DNA from: Streptomyces sp. NBC_00358
GTDB lineage: Bacteria > Actinomycetota > Actinomycetes > Streptomycetales > Streptomycetaceae
Assembly: GCF_036099295.1 (NCBI RefSeq)
Contig: NZ_CP107976.1
Location: forward strand, 2,108,001-2,172,000
Direction of reading: 5' to 3'
DNA: 64,000 nucleotides
Below are positions 42,079 through 51,018 of the stretch, piece by piece. The notes below the pieces were generated by a model that did no database searches, was not told the DNA's origin, and was given only the letters and a program-made list of their open reading frames with translations. The translations under genes were made by a program, and so were the position numbers. Position 1 is the stretch's first letter; every line of letters begins with the position of its first letter.

Positions 42079-44127
42079 ATGACAGAGCGTCAGACCGCGC
42101 AGGCGGAGAAGGTGAAGGACCGGCCGTGGCTCATGCGCACCTACGCCGGCCACTCCACCGCCGAGGCGTCCAACGAGTTGTACCGGCGCAACCTCGCCAA
42201 GGGGCAGACGGGGCTCTCCGTGGCCTTCGACCTGCCGACGCAGACGGGCTACGACCCCGACCACATCCTCGCCCGCGGCGAGGTCGGCCGGGTCGGCGTG
42301 CCGGTCTCGCACCTCGGTGACATGCGCCGGCTGTTCCAGGACATCCCCCTGGAGCAGATGAACACCTCGATGACCATCAACGCCACCGCCATGTGGCTGC
42401 TGGCGCTCTATCAGGTCGTCGCCGAGGAGCAGGGCGCCGACATCACCCAGCTCCAGGGGACGACCCAGAACGACATCGTGAAGGAGTACCTCTCGCGGGG
42501 GACGCACGTCTTCCCGCCGGTGCCCTCCCTCCGTCTCACGACGGACATGATCACGTACACGGTCAACCACATCCCCAAGTGGAACCCGATCAACATCTGC
42601 AGCTACCACCTGCAGGAGGCGGGCGCCACACCGGTCCAGGAGGTCGCGTACGCGATGTCCACCGCGATCGCCGTCCTGGACGCGGTGTTCGCGTCCGGGC
42701 AGATCGCCGAGGACCGCAAGGGCGAGGTCGTGGCCCGCATCTCCTTCTTCGTGAACGCGGGCGTCCGCTTCATCGAGGAGATGTGCAAGATGCGGGCGTT
42801 CGGGCGGATCTGGGACAAGATCACGCGCGAGCGGTACGGCATCGAGGACCCCAAGCAGCGGCGCTTCCGGTACGGCGTCCAGGTCAACTCCCTCGGTCTG
42901 ACCGAGGCGCAGCCGGAGAACAACGTCCAGCGGATCGTGCTGGAGATGCTGGCCGTCACCCTCTCCAAGGACGCCCGCGCCCGCGCTGTCCAACTGCCCG
43001 CCTGGAACGAGGCGTTGGGCCTTCCGCGCCCCTGGGACCAGCAGTGGTCGCTGCGCATCCAGCAGGTGCTGGCGCACGAGAGCGACCTGCTGGAGTACGA
43101 GGACATCTTCGAGGGCTCGCACGTCATCGAGGCCAAGGTGGCGGCCCTCGTCGAGGAGTCGCTGGCCGAGATCGCGCGGATCGAGGAGATGGGCGGCGCG
43201 ATGGCCGCCGTCGAGTCCGGCTATCTGAAGTCGCAGCTCGTCTCCTCGCACGCCGAGCGCCGGGCCCGGATCGAGGGCGGCACCGACAAGATCGTCGGCG
43301 TCAACATCTTCCAGTCGACCGAGCCGAACCCGCTCACGGCCGACCTGGACGCGGCGATCATGACGGTCGACCCCGCGGTCGAGGCCCGGGTGATCTCCGC
43401 GCTGGGAACCTGGCGCGACACGCGCTACCAGCCGCCCTTCAACCACCCGCGCCCGTGCAAGGCGCTGGAGCGGCTGAAGGAGGCCGCGAAGGGAACGGCC
43501 AACCTCATGGAGGCCACCCTGGAGTGCGCCCGCGCCGGTGTCACCACCGGCGAGTGGGCCGGGGCCCTGCGCGAGGTGTTCGGCGAGTTCCGCGCCCCGA
43601 CCGGGGTCTCGTCCGCGCCCGTCGCGGTCACCGCCGAGGAGGGCACCGGGCTCGCCCTGGTGCGCCGCAAGGTGGAGCTGACCGCCAAGGACCTGAACGT
43701 CGGCAACCTCCGGTTCCTGGTGGGCAAGCCGGGCCTGGACGGGCACTCCAACGGCGCCGAGCAGATCGCCGTGCGGGCCCGCGACGCCGGGTTCGAGGTG
43801 GTCTACCAGGGCATCCGGCTCACCCCGGAGCAGATCGTGGACGCGGCCGTGGCCGAGGACGTGCACGCCGTCGGCCTGTCGATCCTGTCCGGCTCGCACG
43901 CCCAGCTCGTGCCGGACGTCCTGGAGAAGATGCGCACGGCCGGCGCGGGCGACATTCCGGTGATCGCGGGCGGGATCATCCCGAACGCCGACGCCGAACA
44001 GCTGAGGGCCGCCGGAGTGGCCGCGGTCTTCACACCGAAGGACTTCGACATCACCGGAATCATCGGCCGTATCGTCGACGAGATCCGCAAAGCGAACAAG
44101 CTCGACCCCCTGGAGGTCCCCGCATGA
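42079..44127 (+). CDS. ecm: Ethylmalonyl-CoA mutase (B12-dependent)
   Basis: A 682-residue single-chain adenosylcobalamin mutase. The N-terminal catalytic barrel (about 1-540) starts RPWLMRTYAGHSTAEASNEL and has GLSVAFDLPTQTGYD. The C-terminal B12-binding domain (about 545-675) has LVGKPGLDGHSNGAEQIA, where DGHSNG is the DxHxxG cobalt-ligand motif. It converts ethylmalonyl-CoA to methylsuccinyl-CoA. Methylmalonyl-CoA mutase is the alternative, but its position directly after ccr and the MeaA-like length support Ecm. It follows ccr by 9 bp, and its stop overlaps the next start as ATGA. Confidence 0.93.
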   Translation: MTERQTAQAEKVKDRPWLMRTYAGHSTAEASNELYRRNLAKGQTGLSVAFDLPTQTGYDPDHILARGEVGRVGVPVSHLGDMRRLFQDIPLEQMNTSMTINATAMWLLALYQVVAEEQGADITQLQGTTQNDIVKEYLSRGTHVFPPVPSLRLTTDMITYTVNHIPKWNPINICSYHLQEAGATPVQEVAYAMSTAIAVLDAVFASGQIAEDRKGEVVARISFFVNAGVRFIEEMCKMRAFGRIWDKITRERYGIEDPKQRRFRYGVQVNSLGLTEAQPENNVQRIVLEMLAVTLSKDARARAVQLPAWNEALGLPRPWDQQWSLRIQQVLAHESDLLEYEDIFEGSHVIEAKVAALVEESLAEIARIEEMGGAMAAVESGYLKSQLVSSHAERRARIEGGTDKIVGVNIFQSTEPNPLTADLDAAIMTVDPAVEARVISALGTWRDTRYQPPFNHPRPCKALERLKEAAKGTANLMEATLECARAGVTTGEWAGALREVFGEFRAPTGVSSAPVAVTAEEGTGLALVRRKVELTAKDLNVGNLRFLVGKPGLDGHSNGAEQIAVRARDAGFEVVYQGIRLTPEQIVDAAVAEDVHAVGLSILSGSHAQLVPDVLEKMRTAGAGDIPVIAGGIIPNADAEQLRAAGVAAVFTPKDFDITGIIGRIVDEIRKANKLDPLEVPA

Positions 44128-45089
44128 CCACGCCCGTCAACCGTCTGCGTCCGCGACGTTCCTGCCTGGCGGTGCCGGGCAGCAACCCCCGCTTCCTGGA
44201 GAAGGCCCAGGGGCTCCCCGCGGACCAGGTCTTCCTCGACCTGGAGGACGCGTGCGCGCCGCTGGCCAAGCCCGACGCCCGGCACACCATCGTCAAGTTC
44301 CTCAACGAAGGTGACTGGACCGGCAAGACGCGGGTCGTGCGCGTCAACGACTGGACCACCGAGTGGACGTACCGCGATGTCGTCACGGTCGTCGAGGGCG
44401 CGGGGCAGAACCTCGACTGCATCATGCTGCCGAAGGTCCAGACCGCCCAGCAGGTCGTGGCGCTCGACCTGCTGCTGACGCAGATCGAGAAGACGATGGG
44501 CTTCGAGGTCGGCAAGATCGGCATCGAGGCGCAGATCGAGAACGCCCAGGGTCTGAACAACGTCAACGAGATCGCCACCGCCTCGCAGCGCGTGGAGACG
44601 ATCATCTTCGGCCCGGCCGACTTCATGGCGTCGATCAACATGAAGTCGCTGGTCGTGGGCGAGCAGCCGCCCGGCTACCCGGCGGACGCCTACCACTACA
44701 TCCTGATGAAGATCCTGATGGCGGCGCGCGCCAACAACCTCCAGGCGATCGACGGCCCCTACCTTCAGATCCGCAACATCGACGGCTACCGCGCGGTCGC
44801 CCAGCGCGCCGCCGCGCTCGGCTTCGACGGCAAGTGGGTGCTGCACCCGGGTCAGGTGGAGGCCTCGAACGAGATCTTCTCCCCGTCGCAGGAGGACTTC
44901 GACCACGCCGAGCTGATCCTGGACGCGTACGACTACTACACGTCCGAGGCGGGCGGCAAGAAGGGCTCCGCGATGCTCGGCGACGAGATGATCGACGAGG
45001 CCAGCCGCAAGATGGCGCTCGTCATCTCGGGCAAGGGCCGGGCCGCCGGCATGCAGCGCACGACCTCGTTCGAAGCCCCGGAGGCCTGA
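44124..45089 (+). CDS. Mesaconyl-CoA/L-malyl-CoA lyase (HpcH/CitE family)
   Basis: A 321-residue CoA-ester lyase. RSCLAVPGSNPRFLEKAQGLPADQVFLDLEDACAP marks the CitE-like fold by position (residues about 12-46). Metal ligands are expected in IEAQIENAQGL and GPADFMAS. The C-terminal helix carries the WVLHPGQVEASNEIF motif that lids the CoA site. In the pathway it cleaves beta-methylmalyl-CoA into glyoxylate and propionyl-CoA, and may split malyl-CoA. ATG 44124 overlaps the ecm stop. Confidence 0.9.
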   Translation: MTTPVNRLRPRRSCLAVPGSNPRFLEKAQGLPADQVFLDLEDACAPLAKPDARHTIVKFLNEGDWTGKTRVVRVNDWTTEWTYRDVVTVVEGAGQNLDCIMLPKVQTAQQVVALDLLLTQIEKTMGFEVGKIGIEAQIENAQGLNNVNEIATASQRVETIIFGPADFMASINMKSLVVGEQPPGYPADAYHYILMKILMAARANNLQAIDGPYLQIRNIDGYRAVAQRAAALGFDGKWVLHPGQVEASNEIFSPSQEDFDHAELILDAYDYYTSEAGGKKGSAMLGDEMIDEASRKMALVISGKGRAAGMQRTTSFEAPEA

Positions 45090-45094
45090 GCACC

Positions 45095-45622
45095 ATGCAG
45101 TTCGGACGCACCTACGAAGAGTTCGAGGTCGGGGCGGTCTACAAGCACTGGCCCGGGAAGACGGTCACGGAGTACGACGACCACCTCTTCTGTCTGCTGA
45201 CCATGAACCACCACCCGCTCCACATGGACAGCAACTATGCGGAGAAGACGACCGATTTCGGCAAGAACGTCGTCGTCGGGAACTACATCTACTCGCTGCT
45301 CCTCGGGATGTCCGTGCCGGACGTCTCGGGCAAGGCGATCGCCAACCTGGAGGTCGAGTCGCTGAAGCACGTGGCGCCGACCTTCCACGGCGACACGATC
45401 TACGGCGAGACCACCGTCCTCGACAAGACGCCCTCCCGGTCCAAGTCGGACCGCGGGATCGTGTACGTCGAGACCAAGGGCTACAAACAGGACGGCACGC
45501 TGGTGTGCGTGTTCCGCCGCAAGGTGATGGTCCCCACCGAGACGTACATCAAGGAGCGCGGCGGCGAGCAGCCCGGCCGGCCCGAACTCACCGCCCCGGC
45601 GGAGAAGAAGACGGAGAAGTAG
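45095..45622 (+). CDS. Mesaconyl-CoA hydratase-like MaoC-domain protein
   Basis: A 175-residue hot-dog-fold hydratase. The active-site segment is TEYDDHLFCLLTMNHHPLHMD with the Asp and His pair of MaoC/R-hydratases, followed by AEKTTDFGKNVVVGNYIYSLL. It would hydrate mesaconyl-CoA to beta-methylmalyl-CoA, the substrate of the upstream lyase. The short single-domain form differs from the longer proteobacterial Mch, so the assignment rests partly on operon context. The ATG is 5 bp after the lyase stop. Confidence 0.86.
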   Translation: MQFGRTYEEFEVGAVYKHWPGKTVTEYDDHLFCLLTMNHHPLHMDSNYAEKTTDFGKNVVVGNYIYSLLLGMSVPDVSGKAIANLEVESLKHVAPTFHGDTIYGETTVLDKTPSRSKSDRGIVYVETKGYKQDGTLVCVFRRKVMVPTETYIKERGGEQPGRPELTAPAEKKTEK

Positions 45623-45624
45623 TC

Positions 45625-46830
45625 ATGGCGCGACTCGCCCAGACCGCCGGTCTGACCGACGTCCAGCGGGAGATCCTCTCCACCGTCCGCGACTTCGTGG
45701 ACAAGGAGATCATCCCGGTCGCGACCGAGCTGGAGCACCGCGACGAGTACCCGCAACAAATCGTCGACGGCCTCAAGGAGCTGGGCCTCTTCGGGCTGAT
45801 GATCCCCGAGGAGTACGGCGGCCTGGGCGAGTCCCTCCTGACGTACGCGCTGTGCGTCGAGGAGATCGCCCGCGGCTGGATGTCGGTCTCCGGCATCATC
45901 AACACCCACTTCATCGTGGCGTACATGCTCAAGCAGCACGGCACGCAGGAGCAGAAGGACCACTTCCTGCCGCGCATGGCGCTCGGTGAGACGCGTGGCG
46001 CCTTCTCGATGTCGGAGCCGGCGCTCGGTTCGGATGTGTCGGCGATCACGTCGAAGGCGGTGAAGGACGGCGACGAGTACGTCCTGACCGGCCAGAAGAT
46101 GTGGCTGACGAACGGTGGATCATCGAATCTGGTGGCCGTTCTCGTCCGGAGTGACGAAGGACACCCCGAGGGCACCGCGCCCCACAAGTCGATGACGACC
46201 TTCCTGGTGGAGAAGGAGCCCGGCTTCGGAGAGGTCCGCCCCGGCCTCACGATCCCCGGGAAGATCGACAAGATGGGTTACAAGGGGGTCGACACCACCG
46301 AACTCATCATGGACGGACTGCGCATTCCGGCCGATCGGGTCCTCGGAGGCACCACCGGCCGAGGGTTTTACCAAATGATGGACGGAGTCGAGGTCGGCCG
46401 GGTCAATGTCGCGGCTCGTGGCTGCGGCGTCGCACAGCGCGCATTTGAGCTCGGCGTCTCCTATGCCCAGCAACGTCACACTTTCGGCAAGGCCATCGCC
46501 CAGCACCAGGCGATCCAGTTCAAGCTGGCCGAGATGGCTACCAAGGTCGAGGCCGCCCATGCAATGATGGTGAACGCGGCTCGCAAAAAGGACTCCGGGG
46601 AACGAAACGACCTCGAAGCAGGGATGGCGAAGTACCTCGCCTCCGAGTACTGCAAAGAGGTCGTGGAAGATGCTTTCCGGATCCACGGCGGCTACGGCTT
46701 CTCCAAGGAGTACGAGATCGAGCGCCTCTACCGTGAGGCGCCGATGCTGCTGATCGGCGAAGGTACCGCCGAGATCCAGAAAATGATCATCGGGCGCCGA
46801 CTGCTCGAAGAGTATCGACTCCAGGGCTAG
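45625..46830 (+). CDS. Acyl-CoA dehydrogenase, probable methylsuccinyl-CoA dehydrogenase
   Basis: A 401-residue FAD enzyme of the acyl-CoA dehydrogenase family. The FAD/substrate segment has AFSMSEPALGSDVSAI and GQKMWLTNGGSSN. RQHTFGKAIAQHQAIQF is the usual C-terminal domain motif. The catalytic Glu is in LIGEGTAEIQKMI near residue 383. Operon position indicates oxidation of methylsuccinyl-CoA to mesaconyl-CoA, though the classical Mcd is longer. The gene is oddly mosaic: by hand count about 8 of 159 codons end in A/T before 46101, but about 50 of 243 after. It is 2 bp after the hydratase gene. Confidence 0.88.
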   Translation: MARLAQTAGLTDVQREILSTVRDFVDKEIIPVATELEHRDEYPQQIVDGLKELGLFGLMIPEEYGGLGESLLTYALCVEEIARGWMSVSGIINTHFIVAYMLKQHGTQEQKDHFLPRMALGETRGAFSMSEPALGSDVSAITSKAVKDGDEYVLTGQKMWLTNGGSSNLVAVLVRSDEGHPEGTAPHKSMTTFLVEKEPGFGEVRPGLTIPGKIDKMGYKGVDTTELIMDGLRIPADRVLGGTTGRGFYQMMDGVEVGRVNVAARGCGVAQRAFELGVSYAQQRHTFGKAIAQHQAIQFKLAEMATKVEAAHAMMVNAARKKDSGERNDLEAGMAKYLASEYCKEVVEDAFRIHGGYGFSKEYEIERLYREAPMLLIGEGTAEIQKMIIGRRLLEEYRLQG

Positions 46831-46841
46831 ATGTCCGGGTT

Positions 46842-46876
46842 CGGGGTGTTTTCTTCGCGAAGAAGGTCACACCCCG
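46842..46876 (+). terminator. Compound hairpin between acd and psd
   Basis: An 8-bp outer stem (CGGGGTGT against ACACCCCG) encloses the palindrome TTCTTCGCGAAGAA. It lies 12 bases after the acyl-CoA dehydrogenase stop and probably terminates the ccr operon. Confidence 0.7.
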
Positions 46877-47000
46877 TCAGCTCTCTTCGGCCGTCGACTC
46901 CGCAACTTGGCTTGCCCAGTTGCGGTCTGCGACCGGTACGATCGCGTGAAAGCCGCCGTCCCCCGTTCGAGCGCGGCATCATCCGCTACGAAGGTCATCC

Positions 47001-47648
47001 ATGCCCCACAGCCAAACCTCTGCACCTCGCGGCCGGGTCCGCCTCGCGCGCGGAGCATCGCCGTGGCTTCTCCCGACCGTTGCCACCGCAGCACTCAGCC
47101 TGGCCCGTTCGCGCCGCTCCGGCGCGGCCAAGGCCGTGGCCGTACCCGTCACCGCGCTCGCGGCCGGGATGCTGTGGTTCTTCCGCGACCCCGAGCGCGA
47201 GATCACGCAGGGCCGTGTCATCTCGCCCGCCGACGGTGTGGTGCAGAGCATCATGCCGTGGAAGGACGGGCGCACCCGCGTCGCGATCTTCATGAGCCCG
47301 CTCAACGTCCACGTCAACCGCGCGCCGCTCTCCGGCACCGTGACGTCGGTCGAGCACATCCCCGGTGGGTTCGTTCCGGCGTTCAACAAGGAGAGCGAGA
47401 ACAACGAACGCGTCGTCTGGCACTTCGACACCGAGCTCGGTGACATCGAGATGATCCAGATCGCCGGCGCGGTCGCCCGCCGCATCGTGCCGTACATCCC
47501 TCAGGGCACCAAGGTCGAGCAGGGGGACCGGATCGGTCTCATCCGCTTCGGCTCGCGCGTGGACATCTACCTCCCCGAGGGTGTCGAGGTCGACGTGGAG
47601 GTCGGTCAGAAGACCGTGGCTGGGGTGACTCGAATTGACCGTGATTGA
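47001..47648 (+). CDS. psd: Phosphatidylserine decarboxylase proenzyme
   Basis: A 215-residue PSD-A type enzyme that makes phosphatidylethanolamine. An N-terminal hydrophobic region (about 23-60) anchors it in the membrane, and WFFRDPEREI and ISPADGVVQSI follow. NVHVNRAPLSGTV carries the conserved His. The self-cleavage site is the Gly-Ser of RFGSRVDIYLP near residue 183, where Ser becomes the pyruvoyl group. Its end overlaps the pssA start by 14 bases, so the two are translationally coupled. Confidence 0.94.
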   Translation: MPHSQTSAPRGRVRLARGASPWLLPTVATAALSLARSRRSGAAKAVAVPVTALAAGMLWFFRDPEREITQGRVISPADGVVQSIMPWKDGRTRVAIFMSPLNVHVNRAPLSGTVTSVEHIPGGFVPAFNKESENNERVVWHFDTELGDIEMIQIAGAVARRIVPYIPQGTKVEQGDRIGLIRFGSRVDIYLPEGVEVDVEVGQKTVAGVTRIDRD

Positions 47649-48489
47649 TCCCGAGACACAGGCCGGCTGGGTGCCGGAGGCCGATGAGATGGACGACGAG
47701 GAGGAGATGCCCCTCTCGCTCCGCCTCTCGATAGCGGACACGCTCACCCTCGGCAACGCCACCTGTGGCTTCATGGCGGTGTACTTCACCACCACCGGCA
47801 TCCTGATCCCGCACCTCACGGGCAGCGACGAGTCGGGCATGGCCCGTCACTCCGCCGCCACGGCCGTGATCCTCATGCTGTGTGCCGCGGTCTTCGACCT
47901 GTTCGACGGCCTGGTCGCCCGCAAGCTGCGCTCCTCCCCCATGGGCGCCGAGCTGGACAACCTGTCCGACCTGATCAGCTTCGGTCTGGCGCCGGCGTAC
48001 TTCGTGCTGGTGTACGGCATGGTCGCGGACGACGCGTACCAGAAGGTGGCGGCGGTCGGCGCGATCGTGGTGCTCCTGGCCGTGGTGCTGAGGCTCGCGA
48101 GATTCTCCTGCGTCACGGTGAAGGACGGCACGTTCCAGGGCATGCCGAGCCCCTTCGGCGCGCTCACGGTCGTCTCCATCATCCTGCTGGAGCTGCCCTT
48201 CGTCGCCACGCTGATGGCGATCATGGGCACCGCCTGGCTGATGGTGAGCCGGGTCGAGTACCCCAAGCCGCGCGGTCGCCTCGCGGTCGCGATGCTCTCC
48301 TGGATCGTGCTCTCGATGGCTCTCCTGGCCGCATGGGCGTTCGACGCGCCGGGTGGCCAGCTGCTCCTCCAGACCGGCTGCGCGCTGCAGCTCGTCATGG
48401 GCGCGGTGATCCCGCTGTTCGCCACGGCCCGCCGGGTGAACAACTTCCGGGGCAACCGCCGCGAGGCACGAGCCACGCAGCTCCCGTAG
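47635..48489 (+). CDS. pssA: CDP-diacylglycerol-serine O-phosphatidyltransferase
   Basis: A 284-residue integral membrane CDP-alcohol phosphatidyltransferase with about eight hydrophobic segments. The catalytic motif D(x2)DG(x2)AR(x8)G(x3)D(x3)D is seen in FDLFDGLVARKL, SSPMGAELDNLSD. It makes phosphatidylserine for Psd. The acidic N-terminus (EADEMDDEEEM) precedes the first helix. The start is TTG 47635 or GTG 47641, both inside the psd gene; TTG 47635 is used here and neither is strongly favoured. A perfect 15-bp hairpin ends the operon. Confidence 0.92.
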   Translation: MTVIDPETQAGWVPEADEMDDEEEMPLSLRLSIADTLTLGNATCGFMAVYFTTTGILIPHLTGSDESGMARHSAATAVILMLCAAVFDLFDGLVARKLRSSPMGAELDNLSDLISFGLAPAYFVLVYGMVADDAYQKVAAVGAIVVLLAVVLRLARFSCVTVKDGTFQGMPSPFGALTVVSIILLELPFVATLMAIMGTAWLMVSRVEYPKPRGRLAVAMLSWIVLSMALLAAWAFDAPGGQLLLQTGCALQLVMGAVIPLFATARRVNNFRGNRREARATQLP

Positions 48490-48505
48490 CACCCCGTACG
48501 ACGCC

Positions 48506-48539
48506 GAAGGGCCCCGAACCACACGGTTCGGGGCCCTTC
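48506..48539. terminator. Hairpin terminator
   Basis: Perfect 15-bp arms (GAAGGGCCCCGAACC and its complement) with an ACAC loop lie between pssA and the convergent binding-protein gene. Confidence 0.9.
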
Positions 48540-48625
48540 GCGCGTGGGCGGGGCCATCGGCTCCGCCGAGCACGTCCTTCGCACCGCCGGGCACGCCCTT
48601 CGCGTCCCGCGCGGGAACGGGGGCG

Positions 48626-49888
48626 TCAGAGGGCGGGCGTGTACCCCTGGGCGACGGACGAGGCCTCGGCCCCGCGGACGACCTTCATCCCGCCCACGGC
48701 GTTCTTGTCGGGCTGCAGGATGACGCTCTCCTTGGAGGACGCCGCCTTGGGGTCGGTGAAGTCCTGGGGGATGCCGAACCCCGGGTCGAACGCGTCGATG
48801 GTCAGCAGGGCCTTGTCGACACCCTCGCGGGTGAGGTCCTTGGCCGCGCAGGCCTTCTTCAGCGCCTCACCGAACGCCGACGCGGCCGTCCAGCCGGCCA
48901 CCACACCGTTGTCCAGGGAGTCCTTCGGATAGGCGGCCCGGTAGTCCGCGACGAGCTTCTTCGCCTTCGGGGTGTCCGCCCCGATCGGCAGCGAGGGGTT
49001 GGCGACGTAGAAGTTGGCCTCCAGGGCCGGGGCCGCCGCGGTCGCGAGGAGCTGCGGGGCGAACGCCGAGTTGTTGCCGATCACCGGCACATCGAACTTG
49101 AGGGCCGCCGCGACCCCGACCAGCGAGGCCGCCTGCCGCGGGCCCGCGCTGATCACGACGGCCTTCACCCCGGCCTTCTTCAGCGCGACGACCTGGCCGG
49201 TCATGTCGTTGTCGGTCGGCTTGATCTTCTGCTCGACGACCTTGAGCCCCGACTGCTTCGCCATGTACCGGGAGCCGGTCAGGGCGTTCTCGCCGTAGTC
49301 CCCCTCGAAGTACACATGGCCGATGCTGTCGCCCTTCTTGAGGCCCTTCTCCTTCATCAGGAAGTCGATCGCGTTGATCGTCTCAAGGTCGTACGTGGAG
49401 CCGATGGGCCGGATGTACGGGCTGCCCAGCAGGGTGGCCGACCAGGCCTGCGGGAGGACCAGACCCTTGTCCTGGCCGTCGATGCGCTGCTTGACGGCCG
49501 CGACGAACGGTGAGCCGATGAACTGGGTGAAGCCCAGCACCTTCGGGGCCAGCTCGGTGTAGCCCGAGACGGCCTTCTGCGGGTCGTACCCGTGGTCGCG
49601 GACCGTCAGCGCCAGCTTGTAGCCGCAGACGCCGCCGGCGGCGTTGGTCTGCTTCACGTAGAGCTGCTGTGCCTGGGTGACGCTCTTGCCGAGCGTCGCG
49701 TAGACACCGCTCATGTCGGTGAGCGCTCCGAGACTGATCGTCTTCCCGGAGATCCCCTCGCCGGTCCTCACCCCGTCGGCCGCCTGCTTGTCACCGCCGC
49801 CGTCCTTGGCCTTCGAGCTGCATCCGGCCAGCACGAGCAGGGCGGCCAGCGCCCCGGCGGCCAGCCGCGCGGTGTGTGTCGTTCTCAT
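48626..49888 (-). CDS. Branched-chain-amino-acid-type ABC substrate-binding lipoprotein
   Basis: A 420-residue lipoprotein with lipobox LAGC (Cys23) after a basic hydrophobic signal. The mature part is a Peripla_BP_6/LivK-like Leu/Ile/Val-type receptor (GKTISLGALTDMSGVYATLG, then AVVISAGPRQAASLVGVA). It binds its ligand outside the cell and delivers it to the two permeases. The ligand may be an amino acid, amide or urea derivative. It is the last gene of a five-gene operon, and its ATG overlaps the LivM-type gene stop as ATGA. Confidence 0.92.
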   Translation of the reverse strand: MRTTHTARLAAGALAALLVLAGCSSKAKDGGGDKQAADGVRTGEGISGKTISLGALTDMSGVYATLGKSVTQAQQLYVKQTNAAGGVCGYKLALTVRDHGYDPQKAVSGYTELAPKVLGFTQFIGSPFVAAVKQRIDGQDKGLVLPQAWSATLLGSPYIRPIGSTYDLETINAIDFLMKEKGLKKGDSIGHVYFEGDYGENALTGSRYMAKQSGLKVVEQKIKPTDNDMTGQVVALKKAGVKAVVISAGPRQAASLVGVAAALKFDVPVIGNNSAFAPQLLATAAAPALEANFYVANPSLPIGADTPKAKKLVADYRAAYPKDSLDNGVVAGWTAASAFGEALKKACAAKDLTREGVDKALLTIDAFDPGFGIPQDFTDPKAASSKESVILQPDKNAVGGMKVVRGAEASSVAQGYTPAL

Positions 49889-51018
49889 CGTTCCTCCCCT
49901 GGAGTGGCCCCGGGACGGGGCTTGACGCGGTGCCGGACGGCCACCCTGACCAGGCCGCCCGGAAGAAAGAGCACCACCGCCACGACGGCGGCGCCGTACA
50001 GGTACCGGGCCGCCTCGCCGGGCGCGATCCCGCCCATGCCCGGGTCGGAGACCAGGGGCAGGGTGTCGCTGTAGCGGGTCAGCAGCTGCGGCAGCAGCGA
50101 GACGAACGCGGCCCCCACGACCGCCCCGGCGACCGAGCCGAGCCCGCCGATGACGATCATGGCGAGGTAGTCGAGCGAGAGCGTGATCCCGAAGTAGTCG
50201 GGCACCGTCCGCTGGAAGACCAGGGCGAGCAGCACCCCGGCGAGGCCCGCGTACATCGAGGACAGGACGAAGACGGCGGCGCGGTAGCGCGCGACGGGCA
50301 CGCCGATCACCCCGGCCGCGATCCGGTGGTCGCGGATCGCGTTCATCGCCCGGCCGGGGCGGCCTCGCAGCACCCCGCGGGCGAACAGCCCGCAGCCGAG
50401 GAGCAGGACCAGACCCACGTACCAGAGCTTCTCGGCCGACCCGAACGGCACGTCCGCGACGACGAGCTCGCGGTCGTCGAAGGTGAGGCCGAAGAGGCTG
50501 AGCGGCGGCACGTCGCGGCCGTTGAAGCCGCCCGTCAGATCCCGGGCGTTGAACAGGACGTGCTGCCCGATGAAGATCAGGGCCAGCGTGGCGATGCCGA
50601 GGTAGGCGCCCCGCAGGCGTCCCGCGATCGGGCTGAACAGTCCTCCGGCGATCCCGGACACGGCCACGGCGAGTACGGCCGCGAGCCAGGTCGGCAGGCC
50701 CAGACCGGTCAGCCCGTCGCCCCCGTCGGCGGCGAACACGCAGTAGCCGTAGGCGCCGACCGCGAGGAAGAAGGCGTGTCCCATGGAGAGCTGGCCGGTC
50801 GCGCCGGTGAGGAGGTTGAGACCGACCGCGCCGATCCCGGCGGCCATCGCGAACAGACCGGCCTGGAGCCAGAAGCGGTCGACGTAGAAGGGCAGCGCGA
50901 GCAGCAGGACGGCGCCGGCGGCCCCGATCGCGGTCCTCGCGCCGGGCAGCCGGATCGTCCGGTGGCGGGCGGGCCGGGGTGCGCTGCCCGCCTCGTCACG
51001 GGTGAGGACCTCAGACAC
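49885..51018 (-). CDS. livM: LivM-type ABC permease
   Basis: A 377-residue membrane permease of the branched-chain amino acid family with about nine to ten helices. The typical TGQLSMGHAFFLAVGAYGY is near residue 75. The cytoplasmic coupling segment is GRAMNAIRDHRIAAGVIGV, followed by AGLAGVLLALV. It pairs with the LivH-type permease to form the channel. The gene overlaps the LivH-type gene end by eight bases and the binding-protein gene start by four, so the operon is tightly coupled. Confidence 0.93.
   Translation of the reverse strand: MSEVLTRDEAGSAPRPARHRTIRLPGARTAIGAAGAVLLLALPFYVDRFWLQAGLFAMAAGIGAVGLNLLTGATGQLSMGHAFFLAVGAYGYCVFAADGGDGLTGLGLPTWLAAVLAVAVSGIAGGLFSPIAGRLRGAYLGIATLALIFIGQHVLFNARDLTGGFNGRDVPPLSLFGLTFDDRELVVADVPFGSAEKLWYVGLVLLLGCGLFARGVLRGRPGRAMNAIRDHRIAAGVIGVPVARYRAAVFVLSSMYAGLAGVLLALVFQRTVPDYFGITLSLDYLAMIVIGGLGSVAGAVVGAAFVSLLPQLLTRYSDTLPLVSDPGMGGIAPGEAARYLYGAAVVAVVLFLPGGLVRVAVRHRVKPRPGATPGEER

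Noticed and set aside
40690..43899. 1069-codon minus-strand ORF
   Set aside because: It is antisense to ccr and ecm, both identified by catalytic residues.
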